NCBI GenBank assembly: GCA_934754415.1
Contig: CAKVIS010000003.1
Location: forward strand, 32,779 to 96,778
From: an uncultured Bulleidia sp.
GTDB lineage: Bacteria > Bacillota_I > Bacilli_A > Erysipelotrichales > Erysipelotrichaceae
Reading direction: 5' to 3'
Length of the DNA: 64,000 bases
The notes beneath the pieces are model-generated. The model was not told the DNA's origin and did not search any database. It saw only the letters and a list, made by a program, of their open reading frames with translations. Made by a program: the position numbers and the translations under genes. How positions within the stretch are numbered: the stretch's first letter is position 1; each line of letters starts with the position of its first letter. This document shows positions 15,734-22,470 of this stretch, piece by piece.

Positions 15734-16648
15734 ATGAAATTTGTAAATCACTATGTTAGAAGAACGGCAACTCCTGGTGACAGACACAAAAGGGTAGTTG
15801 CATATCGTCATACACCATACGTTTCAGCAAAAACAAAACGTGAAATATTCCTGATTGAGGAAAAAGAAACTCCTGTTGTACAAAAAGAAATTCATACTGC
15901 AGCAAAGCTTTCTGATGTGCCTGAAAACAATATTGCACATATGCAGGCTGTACAGGACACTGTGAAAGAGGAAGTAAAACTCACCAGAAAACAAAAGAAA
16001 GAATTCTGTCGTAATGCAGAAATTACCGCATTGATAAACAGAAAGAAATATAAGTTGACAGATATCTTTTTCAGACCATATTCCTGTATGGTAAATGAAG
16101 CTCAGGAGGAGATCAGTGCAAGCTTTTTATCCAGTCTTCTCAGACTTGTTATGAAATGGCTTGTTGTATCTGTTTTCCTGGGTATTTCCTTTCAGGAAGC
16201 TGTGAATGCTAAAGGACTTCGCTTTTTATCTTTAAACTTTACAGGTACGGCTTCCATAGTCTTTGGTCTTACAATTCTGTTCATTCTGTGTGAGGTACTC
16301 AGTTACGTACTGGCATGGATTGTCTGCATGATAAAACGCAAGGGTATCTCATTGACAAGAATCTTTGCAGTTGGTTCCATGGATTGTGTATTTATGGTGA
16401 CTGGTTTTATAATTACTGGTTTTGTATGCAGAAAAAATCCTGTTTATGGCATGTTACTGATGGTAATGTTCCTTGTGATGGACATGTATTTAAGACATAA
16501 TGCTTTCGGCAGATGCACAGAATGTTCAAAAGAGTTACAGGCATGTCTTTTTACAGTTTCTGTTGTACTGGAAGCGTATTGTTTTATTCAGTTGTTTGGA
16601 CTGACTATGACAAAAATGATTGAACTGTTTGCTTTATTGATACAATAA
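15734..16648 (+). CDS. Unknown membrane protein with long cytoplasmic N terminus
   Basis: A 304-residue protein I do not recognise. Residues 1-130 are polar and basic, including a tyrosine- and arginine-rich start (VRRTATPGDRHKRVVAYRH). They are followed by about five transmembrane segments from residue 135 to the end. Two Cys in GRCTECSKEL lie between the last membrane segments. AGGGAGAGG stands 7 bases before the ATG. A TACAAT box and the efp terminator lie just upstream, so it is probably a single-gene unit. The next element is the FMN riboswitch, which belongs to ribU. Confidence 0.75.
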   Translation: MKFVNHYVRRTATPGDRHKRVVAYRHTPYVSAKTKREIFLIEEKETPVVQKEIHTAAKLSDVPENNIAHMQAVQDTVKEEVKLTRKQKKEFCRNAEITALINRKKYKLTDIFFRPYSCMVNEAQEEISASFLSSLLRLVMKWLVVSVFLGISFQEAVNAKGLRFLSLNFTGTASIVFGLTILFILCEVLSYVLAWIVCMIKRKGISLTRIFAVGSMDCVFMVTGFIITGFVCRKNPVYGMLLMVMFLVMDMYLRHNAFGRCTECSKELQACLFTVSVVLEAYCFIQLFGLTMTKMIELFALLIQ

Positions 16649-16651
16649 CGG

Positions 16652-16680
16652 TTTACAAACATATAGATGCTTATTATAAT
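16652..16680 (+). promoter_or_regulatory. ribU leader promoter
   Basis: TTTACA (16652-16657), a 17-base spacer and TATAAT (16675-16680). The FMN aptamer starts 5 bases after the -10 box. Confidence 0.75.
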
Positions 16681-16684
16681 AACA

Positions 16685-16869
16685 GTGGTAAAACTCAGGG
16701 CAAGGTGAAATTCCTGACCGGCGGTAAACCCCGCGACTCTGCAACAGCAGATTGAATTGGTGAAATTCCAATGGCGACAGTACAGTCTGGATGAAAGAGA
16801 TGTTTATCACTTTTATTATGTTTTAAAATACCCGGAGGTTTTTACTTTGAAGACCCCCGTTTTATTTTT
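16685..16869 (+). promoter_or_regulatory. FMN riboswitch (RFN element) with terminator
   Basis: The conserved RFN core is plain: CAGGGCAAGGTGAAATTCC, GACCGGCGGTAAA, CCCGCGACTC, TGGTGAAATTCCAATGGCGA and CAGTACAGTCTGGATGAAAG. Helix P1 is formed by GTGGTAAAAC (16685-16694) and GTTTATCAC (16802-16810). Downstream, CGGAGGT (16833-16839) and ACCCCCG (16853-16859) form a terminator followed by TTTTATTTTT. The same CCCCCG can pair instead with CGGGG at 16870-16874, a possible alternative fold. FMN binding should switch off the riboflavin transporter gene. Confidence 0.96.
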
Positions 16870-16892
16870 GCGGGGAAGAGGAGGAAAAAACC

Positions 16893-17507
16893 ATGACAAC
16901 AACTTCAAACACAAAAACGACTGTATTTTCAGTCAAAACCATCGCAAAGGTAGCTATTCTTGCTGCAATTGCCGAAATCTTAATGCTGATCGAATTCCCA
17001 TTACCAATTGCTCCGTCTTTCTATAAGATGGACTTCTCTGAAGTGGCAGTTCTTATAGCAGGTTTTGCTCTAGGCCCAATCGAAGCTGTAATGGTCGAAG
17101 GCGTTAAAATTGTATTGAACTTCTTATTTACAGGTTCTTCTACAATGGGTGTAGGGGAAATTGCAAACTTCATCATCGGATGTGCATTTGCGGTTCCTGC
17201 TTCTATTATTTACAGAAAGAACAAATCCAAGAAAAACGCTATTATCGGTATGGTTGTCGGTACTTTGTGCATGACAGTAGCCGGTGTATTACTTAACTGG
17301 CTCGTATTGATTCCTGCTTATGTTGCTCTTGCAGGATTCCCTATGGAAGCTATTCTTGGTATGGGACAGGCAATTCATTCTTCTATTAACAGTGTGCTCT
17401 CTCTTGTACTGTTATGCGTAACACCATTCAATCTGATTAAGGGCGGTCTTGTGTCTTTGATTACCATGCTGTTATACAAACACATTTCACCACTGTTACA
17501 TCGTTAA
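16893..17507 (+). CDS. ribU: Riboflavin ECF transporter substrate-binding subunit RibU
   Basis: A 204-residue membrane S-component of an energy-coupling factor transporter that takes up riboflavin with a shared EcfA/A'/T module. Six hydrophobic segments span the protein. Family features include the N-terminal VAILAAIAEILMLIEFPLP, KMDFSEVAVLIAGFALGPIEA and the later NWLVLIPAYVALAGFP. The FMN riboswitch directly upstream supports the substrate strongly. AGAGGAGG precedes the ATG. No riboflavin synthesis genes are nearby, so the cell may depend on import (inference). Confidence 0.94.
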   Translation: MTTTSNTKTTVFSVKTIAKVAILAAIAEILMLIEFPLPIAPSFYKMDFSEVAVLIAGFALGPIEAVMVEGVKIVLNFLFTGSSTMGVGEIANFIIGCAFAVPASIIYRKNKSKKNAIIGMVVGTLCMTVAGVLLNWLVLIPAYVALAGFPMEAILGMGQAIHSSINSVLSLVLLCVTPFNLIKGGLVSLITMLLYKHISPLLHR

Positions 17508-17517
17508 GAAATGCTCA

Positions 17518-17551
17518 GCCACTCTACGTGTTCACGCAGAGTGGTTTTTTT
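17518..17551 (+). terminator. ribU intrinsic terminator
   Basis: Stem CCACTCT/AGAGTGG, extended by ACGTG/CGC pairs, with a seven-base T-run. Confidence 0.88.
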
Positions 17552-17559
17552 GGTATAAT
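17551..17559 (+). promoter_or_regulatory. Extended -10 promoter upstream of the tail-anchored protein gene
   Basis: TTGGTATAAT: an extended -10 box directly after the ribU terminator. It leaves a leader of about 22 bases with GGTGGAG before the ATG at 17589. Confidence 0.6.
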
Positions 17560-17588
17560 GGACTAGAAAACTGGGTGGAGAATCATTT

Positions 17589-18485
17589 ATGGAAAAATTA
17601 TCACGTACAGAAAAATATAAAGAACTGAGACAAAGTCTGCAAAATGATGTAGGACAGGACCTGGAGACAAAAGATCTGTCTCGTTTTCAGGACAGATTGA
17701 ATAAAATCGATCCGAATGCTTTTACTGCGCCAAAGCAGAAAGATTTTGTGGATGAGTATTCTCCAAATCATGCGCGTAAACAGATGGTGGATCCGGACGA
17801 TATTTCTTTTGATAATACCATGGATATGAACTATTCTGCAGGGGAGCCTTCTTATAATACGTCTTCCAATAATTTTTCCAATGACTATCTGGATAAATAT
17901 ATCGATGAAGTAAAACAGTATAATATTGAGCAGGGCAATGCGGTAAGTGAGGATACAACTGTAAACATTTTAAATCGTATTAGACAGGCAGAAGATTCTT
18001 TATCCAAACGTCCTTACCCACCTAGACAAAGGCCTCAGGTAAATCCTGTGCGTGATGTGGAGGAGGATACTACGGATGTACCGTTTTTAAAGCCTTCTTC
18101 CGGTAAGCAGAATAATATCAGGGTTACAAATAACGCCAAAGCTTCCAGTATTGCTTCTCAGGTGCAGGGACTGATTAATGATTCCTCTATTGAGGATGAG
18201 CCATTACCTGAAACGACTCCGGCAACTGCACATGTATCGGGCATGAATACCAATGAATTCAACAAGCATCTGGAACTTGAAAGAACAACTCGCCAGCAGT
18301 TGTTGAATGAAACAACTCAGATGCGCTCTCAGCTGGATGATTATGAAGATAACCTGAGTGAAGTGTCTGCCAAGATGCGTCATACAAATCAGATTTTAAA
18401 TATTGTTCTGGTGATTATGATTGTTGTACTTGCCATGGTGATTCTGTTTATTCTGTATATTATGGTATTTAAAAAGGGAGCTTAA
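17589..18485 (+). CDS. Unknown coiled-coil protein with C-terminal membrane anchor
   Basis: A 298-residue protein not recognised. It is polar and partly disordered, with Asn, Ser and Asp runs in residues 60-120. A predicted coiled coil around residues 215-265 (LELERTTRQQLLNETTQMRS) precedes one membrane helix at the C terminus (IVLVIMIVVLAMVILFILYI) and a short basic end. It should be tail-anchored with the bulk in the cytoplasm. It lies 3 bases before cmk and is likely co-transcribed with cmk, der and gpsA. A cell-division or envelope scaffold role would be a guess. Confidence 0.78.
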   Translation: MEKLSRTEKYKELRQSLQNDVGQDLETKDLSRFQDRLNKIDPNAFTAPKQKDFVDEYSPNHARKQMVDPDDISFDNTMDMNYSAGEPSYNTSSNNFSNDYLDKYIDEVKQYNIEQGNAVSEDTTVNILNRIRQAEDSLSKRPYPPRQRPQVNPVRDVEEDTTDVPFLKPSSGKQNNIRVTNNAKASSIASQVQGLINDSSIEDEPLPETTPATAHVSGMNTNEFNKHLELERTTRQQLLNETTQMRSQLDDYEDNLSEVSAKMRHTNQILNIVLVIMIVVLAMVILFILYIMVFKKGA

Positions 18486-18488
18486 ACT

Positions 18489-19151
18489 ATGAAAATAAAT
18501 ATTGCTATAGATGGTCCAAGTGCCGCAGGAAAAAGTACTATTGCCAAGCTTCTTGCAAAAAAACTTGGATATATACATTTAGATACTGGTGCCATGTATC
18601 GCTGTGTGGCATATAAAGCAAGATTTTTAGAATTGGATCTTTCCGATGAAGAAGCTATTGTGCATATGTTGCAGAGTACAGATATTGTTCTGACAAGTGA
18701 TGGATATGTTCTGCTGGATGGAAGGGATGTTTCTGCAGAAATCAGAACGGATGAAAACTCTCTTGCTGCCAGCCAGGTTTCCAAATTAAAACTGGTACGT
18801 GCAAATCTTGTGAAAAGACAACAGGAAATGGCGAAAGACAAGGGCTTTATCATGGATGGAAGAGATATTGGTACTGTGGTACTGAAAGATGCTGAAGTGA
18901 AAATCTTCATGGTGGCAAGTGCGCAGGCACGTGCGGAAAGAAGATATGCACAGAATATAGAAAATGGTATTGCAACAAGTACCGTTGAACAGATTCAGAA
19001 AGAAATTGAAGAAAGAGATTACCAGGATACACATAGAGTAGAATCACCTTTAAGAAAGGCTGAGGATGCCCATGAAATTGATACAAGTTATATGTCTATC
19101 GAAGAAGTTGTCAATAAAGTCATGGAGTATGTTGCACCTTTTATCTCTTAG
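18489..19151 (+). CDS. cmk: Cytidylate kinase
   Basis: A 220-residue (d)CMP kinase of the pyrimidine salvage pathway. The P-loop GPSAAGKST is at residues 9-17, with LGYIHLDTGAMYR for the nucleotide site. DGRDIGTVVLKDAEVKIFM and the lid RRYAQ..ERDYQDTHR-VESPLRKAEDA follow. The order cmk-der-gpsA is common in Firmicutes (Bacillus has an rpsA-like gene between). Spacing to the upstream gene is 3 bases and to der 11 bases with AGGAGG. Confidence 0.95.
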   Translation: MKINIAIDGPSAAGKSTIAKLLAKKLGYIHLDTGAMYRCVAYKARFLELDLSDEEAIVHMLQSTDIVLTSDGYVLLDGRDVSAEIRTDENSLAASQVSKLKLVRANLVKRQQEMAKDKGFIMDGRDIGTVVLKDAEVKIFMVASAQARAERRYAQNIENGIATSTVEQIQKEIEERDYQDTHRVESPLRKAEDAHEIDTSYMSIEEVVNKVMEYVAPFIS

Positions 19152-19162
19152 GAGGAATAAAG

Positions 19163-20476
19163 ATGAGTGATGGAGTGATTGCAATCGTCGGAAGACCTAA
19201 TGTTGGAAAATCCACGATATTTAATCGTATAGCAGGTTCGAGAGTGTCCATTGTGGAAGATATTCCCGGTGTTACAAGAGACAGAATCTATGCTACAGGA
19301 GAATGGACAAATCATACTTTCCAGTTAATTGATACCGGTGGTATCCAGCTTGCTGATCAGCCATATCAGGAGGAAATTCGTGCGCAGGTACAGATTGCTA
19401 TTGAAGAAGCGGATGTTATCCTGATGGTTTGTGATGGTAAAAACGGCATGAGTGATGATGATAAGTATATTGCAGGTATCCTTCAGAGAAGCAATAAACC
19501 TGTTGTACTTGCGGTAAATCAGATTGATGATGAATCCAGAAGGGTCAATATATATGAATTTTATGCACTGGGGCTGGGAGATCCAATTCCAACTTCTGGT
19601 GTCCATGGTGTTGGTATCGGTGATGTACTTGATGCATGTATGAAATTGATGCCAGAAGAAAATAAAAGACCAGAACTTCCTGGTTTGCGTATTGCAGTTA
19701 TCGGACAGCCTAATGTAGGCAAATCTTCTTTGGTCAATCGTATCCTTAACGAGGATAGAAGTATCGTCTCCAATGTGCAGGGAACTACACGAGATGCTGT
19801 GGATACACCATTTACTTTTAATGGAAAGCCGTATGTAATTGTAGATACTGCAGGTATTCGTAAAAGAGGCAAAGTCTGGGAATCTATTGAAAAATACAGT
19901 GTCTTACGTGCAATGACAGCCATTGAAAGATGTGATGTTGCATTGTTTCTGATTGATGCTGAAGCAGGTATCAGAGAGCAGGACAAACACGTAGCCGGGT
20001 ATGCCAGTGAAGCAGGAAAGCCTGTAGTTATTGTGGTTAATAAATGGGATGCTATTGAAAAAGACGATAAAACCATGAATCGTTTTATTGAAAAAGTAAG
20101 AGTGGAATTTGCGTATCTTTCCTATGCTCCAATCGTTTTTGTCTCAGCAAAGAGCGGACAAAGAGTGGATACTATCCTGCCGGAAGTAGACAGAGTATAT
20201 GAAAACAGCAATCGCAGAATTGCTACAAACATTCTGAATCAGGTGATTGCAGATACACAGATTACGTATCCTGCTCCTGCAAGAAATGGTAAGAGATTCA
20301 GAATTTATTATGCAACACAGGTTGCTGCGGCTCCTCCGACATTTGTACTGTCCTGTAATGAACCAAAACTGATGCATTTTACTTATCAGAGATTTATCGA
20401 AAATTCATTACGACAGGCATTTGATTTTGAAGGGACACCAGTACGTATTATTGCCAGAAAGAAGGTAACGGAATGA
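19163..20476 (+). CDS. der: Ribosome assembly GTPase Der (EngA)
   Basis: A 437-residue protein with two tandem GTPase domains and a C-terminal KH-like domain, needed for 50S subunit assembly. G1 motifs are GRPNVGKST (residues 9-17) and GQPNVGKSS (about 183). G3 motifs are DTGG and DTAG. G4 motifs are NQID and NKWD. The KH-like domain ends RIIARKKVTE. AGGAGGAATAAAG precedes the ATG. It overlaps gpsA by 4 bases. Confidence 0.97.
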   Translation: MSDGVIAIVGRPNVGKSTIFNRIAGSRVSIVEDIPGVTRDRIYATGEWTNHTFQLIDTGGIQLADQPYQEEIRAQVQIAIEEADVILMVCDGKNGMSDDDKYIAGILQRSNKPVVLAVNQIDDESRRVNIYEFYALGLGDPIPTSGVHGVGIGDVLDACMKLMPEENKRPELPGLRIAVIGQPNVGKSSLVNRILNEDRSIVSNVQGTTRDAVDTPFTFNGKPYVIVDTAGIRKRGKVWESIEKYSVLRAMTAIERCDVALFLIDAEAGIREQDKHVAGYASEAGKPVVIVVNKWDAIEKDDKTMNRFIEKVRVEFAYLSYAPIVFVSAKSGQRVDTILPEVDRVYENSNRRIATNILNQVIADTQITYPAPARNGKRFRIYYATQVAAAPPTFVLSCNEPKLMHFTYQRFIENSLRQAFDFEGTPVRIIARKKVTE

Positions 20477-21474
20477 AAACAGCTGTATTAGGTACAGGAA
20501 GCTGGGGAACAGCACTGGCACAGGTGCTGGCAGACAATGGAAATGATGTAATCTTATGGGGTGTGAATCCTGAACAGGTAGAGGATATCAACGTTCATCA
20601 TCGTAATTCAGCCTATTACGATGATCCAATCCATCCGTCTTTAAAGGCAAGTACAGATCTTGCATGTATTCAGGATGCAGATGTATTATTAGTTGCAGTA
20701 CCTACAATGGCCTTGGAAGATGTATTGACTAAAGCAAGTGCCTATGTAAATCATCCGGTAATTGTTATTAATGTGGCTAAAGGGTTTCATCCTGTAACAC
20801 ATGATCGTTTGTCAGTAGTCATCAGAAAAATCATGCCTGAAGAAAAACTGAAGGCAGTCGTTTCTCTGATAGGTCCAAGCCATGCAGAAGAAGTAATTAA
20901 AAGATTGTTAACTGCAGTAAATGCTGTCAGCGATAATGAAGAAGTTGCCAAATCTATTCAGGAACTGTTCTCAAACTCTTATTTCCGTGTATACAGAAAT
21001 ACAGACGTTATCGGTGCTGAAATCGGGGTAGCCCTTAAGAATGTCATGGCTATTGCATCAGGTATTCTTGAAGGTGCTGGACAGGGAGATAATGCCCGTG
21101 CTGCTTTAATGACAAGAGGACTTGCTGAAATGGAACGCTATGGTGTTGCACAAGGCGCAAAAAAAGAAACATTCCTTGGGCTGGATGGCGTTGGAGATCT
21201 GATTGTAACCTGTACATCCAGATTATCCAGAAACTTTATGGCTGGATATGAAATTGGTCAGGAAGGTTCAGCGGAAAACTTTTTTAAGAATAACAAAAAA
21301 ACGGTTGAAGGTGTTTTTGCCTGCAAAGTAGTGTATGAAGAGGCTTTAAAACAACATATTGATATGCCTATCACTACAGCTGTCTATAAGATTCTGTATG
21401 AAAATCTGTCTCCATCTGATGCTATGACTGCATTGATGACAAGAGACCTGAAATCTGAAGAGCACAATGTCTGA
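20473..21474 (+). CDS. gpsA: Glycerol-3-phosphate dehydrogenase [NAD(P)+]
   Basis: A 333-residue enzyme that reduces dihydroxyacetone phosphate to sn-glycerol 3-phosphate for phospholipid synthesis. The N-terminal Rossmann motif GTGSWGTALAQVLADNG is clear. INVAKGF, GPSHAEEV, GVALKNVMAIASGI (catalytic Lys), GLAEMERYGVAQGA, GLDGVGDLIVTCTSRLSRN and VEGVFACK follow in the family order. The ATG overlaps the der stop (ATGA). It ends the operon with a bidirectional terminator. Confidence 0.96.
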   Translation: MKTAVLGTGSWGTALAQVLADNGNDVILWGVNPEQVEDINVHHRNSAYYDDPIHPSLKASTDLACIQDADVLLVAVPTMALEDVLTKASAYVNHPVIVINVAKGFHPVTHDRLSVVIRKIMPEEKLKAVVSLIGPSHAEEVIKRLLTAVNAVSDNEEVAKSIQELFSNSYFRVYRNTDVIGAEIGVALKNVMAIASGILEGAGQGDNARAALMTRGLAEMERYGVAQGAKKETFLGLDGVGDLIVTCTSRLSRNFMAGYEIGQEGSAENFFKNNKKTVEGVFACKVVYEEALKQHIDMPITTAVYKILYENLSPSDAMTALMTRDLKSEEHNV

Positions 21475-21481
21475 ACATAAC

Positions 21482-21510
21482 AAAAGGGAAGCGAGAGCTT
21501 CCCTTTATTC
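21482..21510. terminator. Bidirectional terminator between gpsA and the phospholipase-like gene
   Basis: A perfect 10-bp stem AAAGGGAAGC/GCTTCCCTTT closes a GAGA loop between convergent genes. T-richness on the plus side is ATT only; the stem itself ends in TTT on both strands. Confidence 0.75.
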
Positions 21511-22380
21511 ATCTTGAAAAGGTTTATCTGTTCCGCAGAAATTCATTGCAAAATCTGCATCGCTTCTATGCTCTACAATACGTAAAGCTTTCTGTATGGC
21601 CTGTGCATATAGCTCATCAAAAGAAGCACTGACAGTTTCATTTTCATCCCAAGGAAGTGTGTATGCAGCGTGTTCAGTGTTTAAAACACAATAGTTTTTT
21701 TCACCTTGCAACATCATGCCTGTAATTGCATGAGAGCCTTTTAAACAGGTGTTTTCGATGGCATAAAAGATCTTGTATTTTGTCTGTTGCGGTTTTAGAA
21801 CTTTTGTAAAGAAGGCAACATCCTTAATGGCTCTTTCCAGATGTTTTTGCGTTAAAGAAATATCGAAAATCGCATGGAACATATTTCTGTACATCTTTGC
21901 CAGTTTTGCAACATTTTTAGGATCTTGTCTTAAATCTTCATATACATTGTAAGAAGAAGCATTTCTTCCTTTTTTCTTTAAAATATGCAAATCTATGGCA
22001 CTTTCCAAAGTGACATGGATTTCTCCTTCTGAAGGACCGCCTTCAGTATGGAGGGCATGTGCCACACCATAGATTAAGGGATGTGCAATGGAATCTAAAC
22101 AATAATGACATAGATAGCCAAGGAAATAACTGCGTAATAACGGATCATTCTTACTGTAATCCTCAAAGTAATGGATGACTTCTTTTACCTTGGCCACATG
22201 CATGAGATTGCCGTATTTTTTTGTACTTCCCGGCAAAATACTTGCACGATTAAAAAATAGAAGATCCGGTCCCTGAGATCCCAGGTAAAACATCTGTTTA
22301 TCTGTAATATGTGACTGTAGGTAGGCACTTAAAGCATAGACTTCTTTGGCCATTTCTACATGAGTTGTTGCTGCAGGCAT
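21505..22380 (-). CDS. Zinc-dependent phospholipase C family protein
   Basis: A 291-residue protein of the Zn_dep_PLPC (S1/P1-like) family. Typical metal-ligand segments are visible: the N-terminal PAATTHVEMAKEVY, LGSQGPDLLFF, LGYLCHYCLDSIAHPLIYG and the EIHVTLESAIDLHILKK region. His and Asp residues recur as in zinc phospholipases. No signal peptide is evident, so these intracellular relatives may act on other phosphoesters; the substrate is unknown. TATAAT and AAGGAG lie upstream on the minus strand. It is convergent with gpsA. Confidence 0.8.
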   Translation of the reverse strand: MPAATTHVEMAKEVYALSAYLQSHITDKQMFYLGSQGPDLLFFNRASILPGSTKKYGNLMHVAKVKEVIHYFEDYSKNDPLLRSYFLGYLCHYCLDSIAHPLIYGVAHALHTEGGPSEGEIHVTLESAIDLHILKKKGRNASSYNVYEDLRQDPKNVAKLAKMYRNMFHAIFDISLTQKHLERAIKDVAFFTKVLKPQQTKYKIFYAIENTCLKGSHAITGMMLQGEKNYCVLNTEHAAYTLPWDENETVSASFDELYAQAIQKALRIVEHRSDADFAMNFCGTDKPFQDE

Positions 22381-22426
22381 AATGAACTCTCCTTAAAATA
22401 ACAAGGAAATTATACGTTTAAACCAC

Positions 22427-22458
22427 AAAAAAAGGAAGACACATGCCTGTGTCTTCCC
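22427..22458 (-). terminator. PBP gene terminator
   Basis: On the minus strand a 9-bp stem GGAAGACAC/GTGTCTTCC is followed by a seven-base T-run. Confidence 0.88.
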
Positions 22459-22470
22459 TGGATAATTTAA

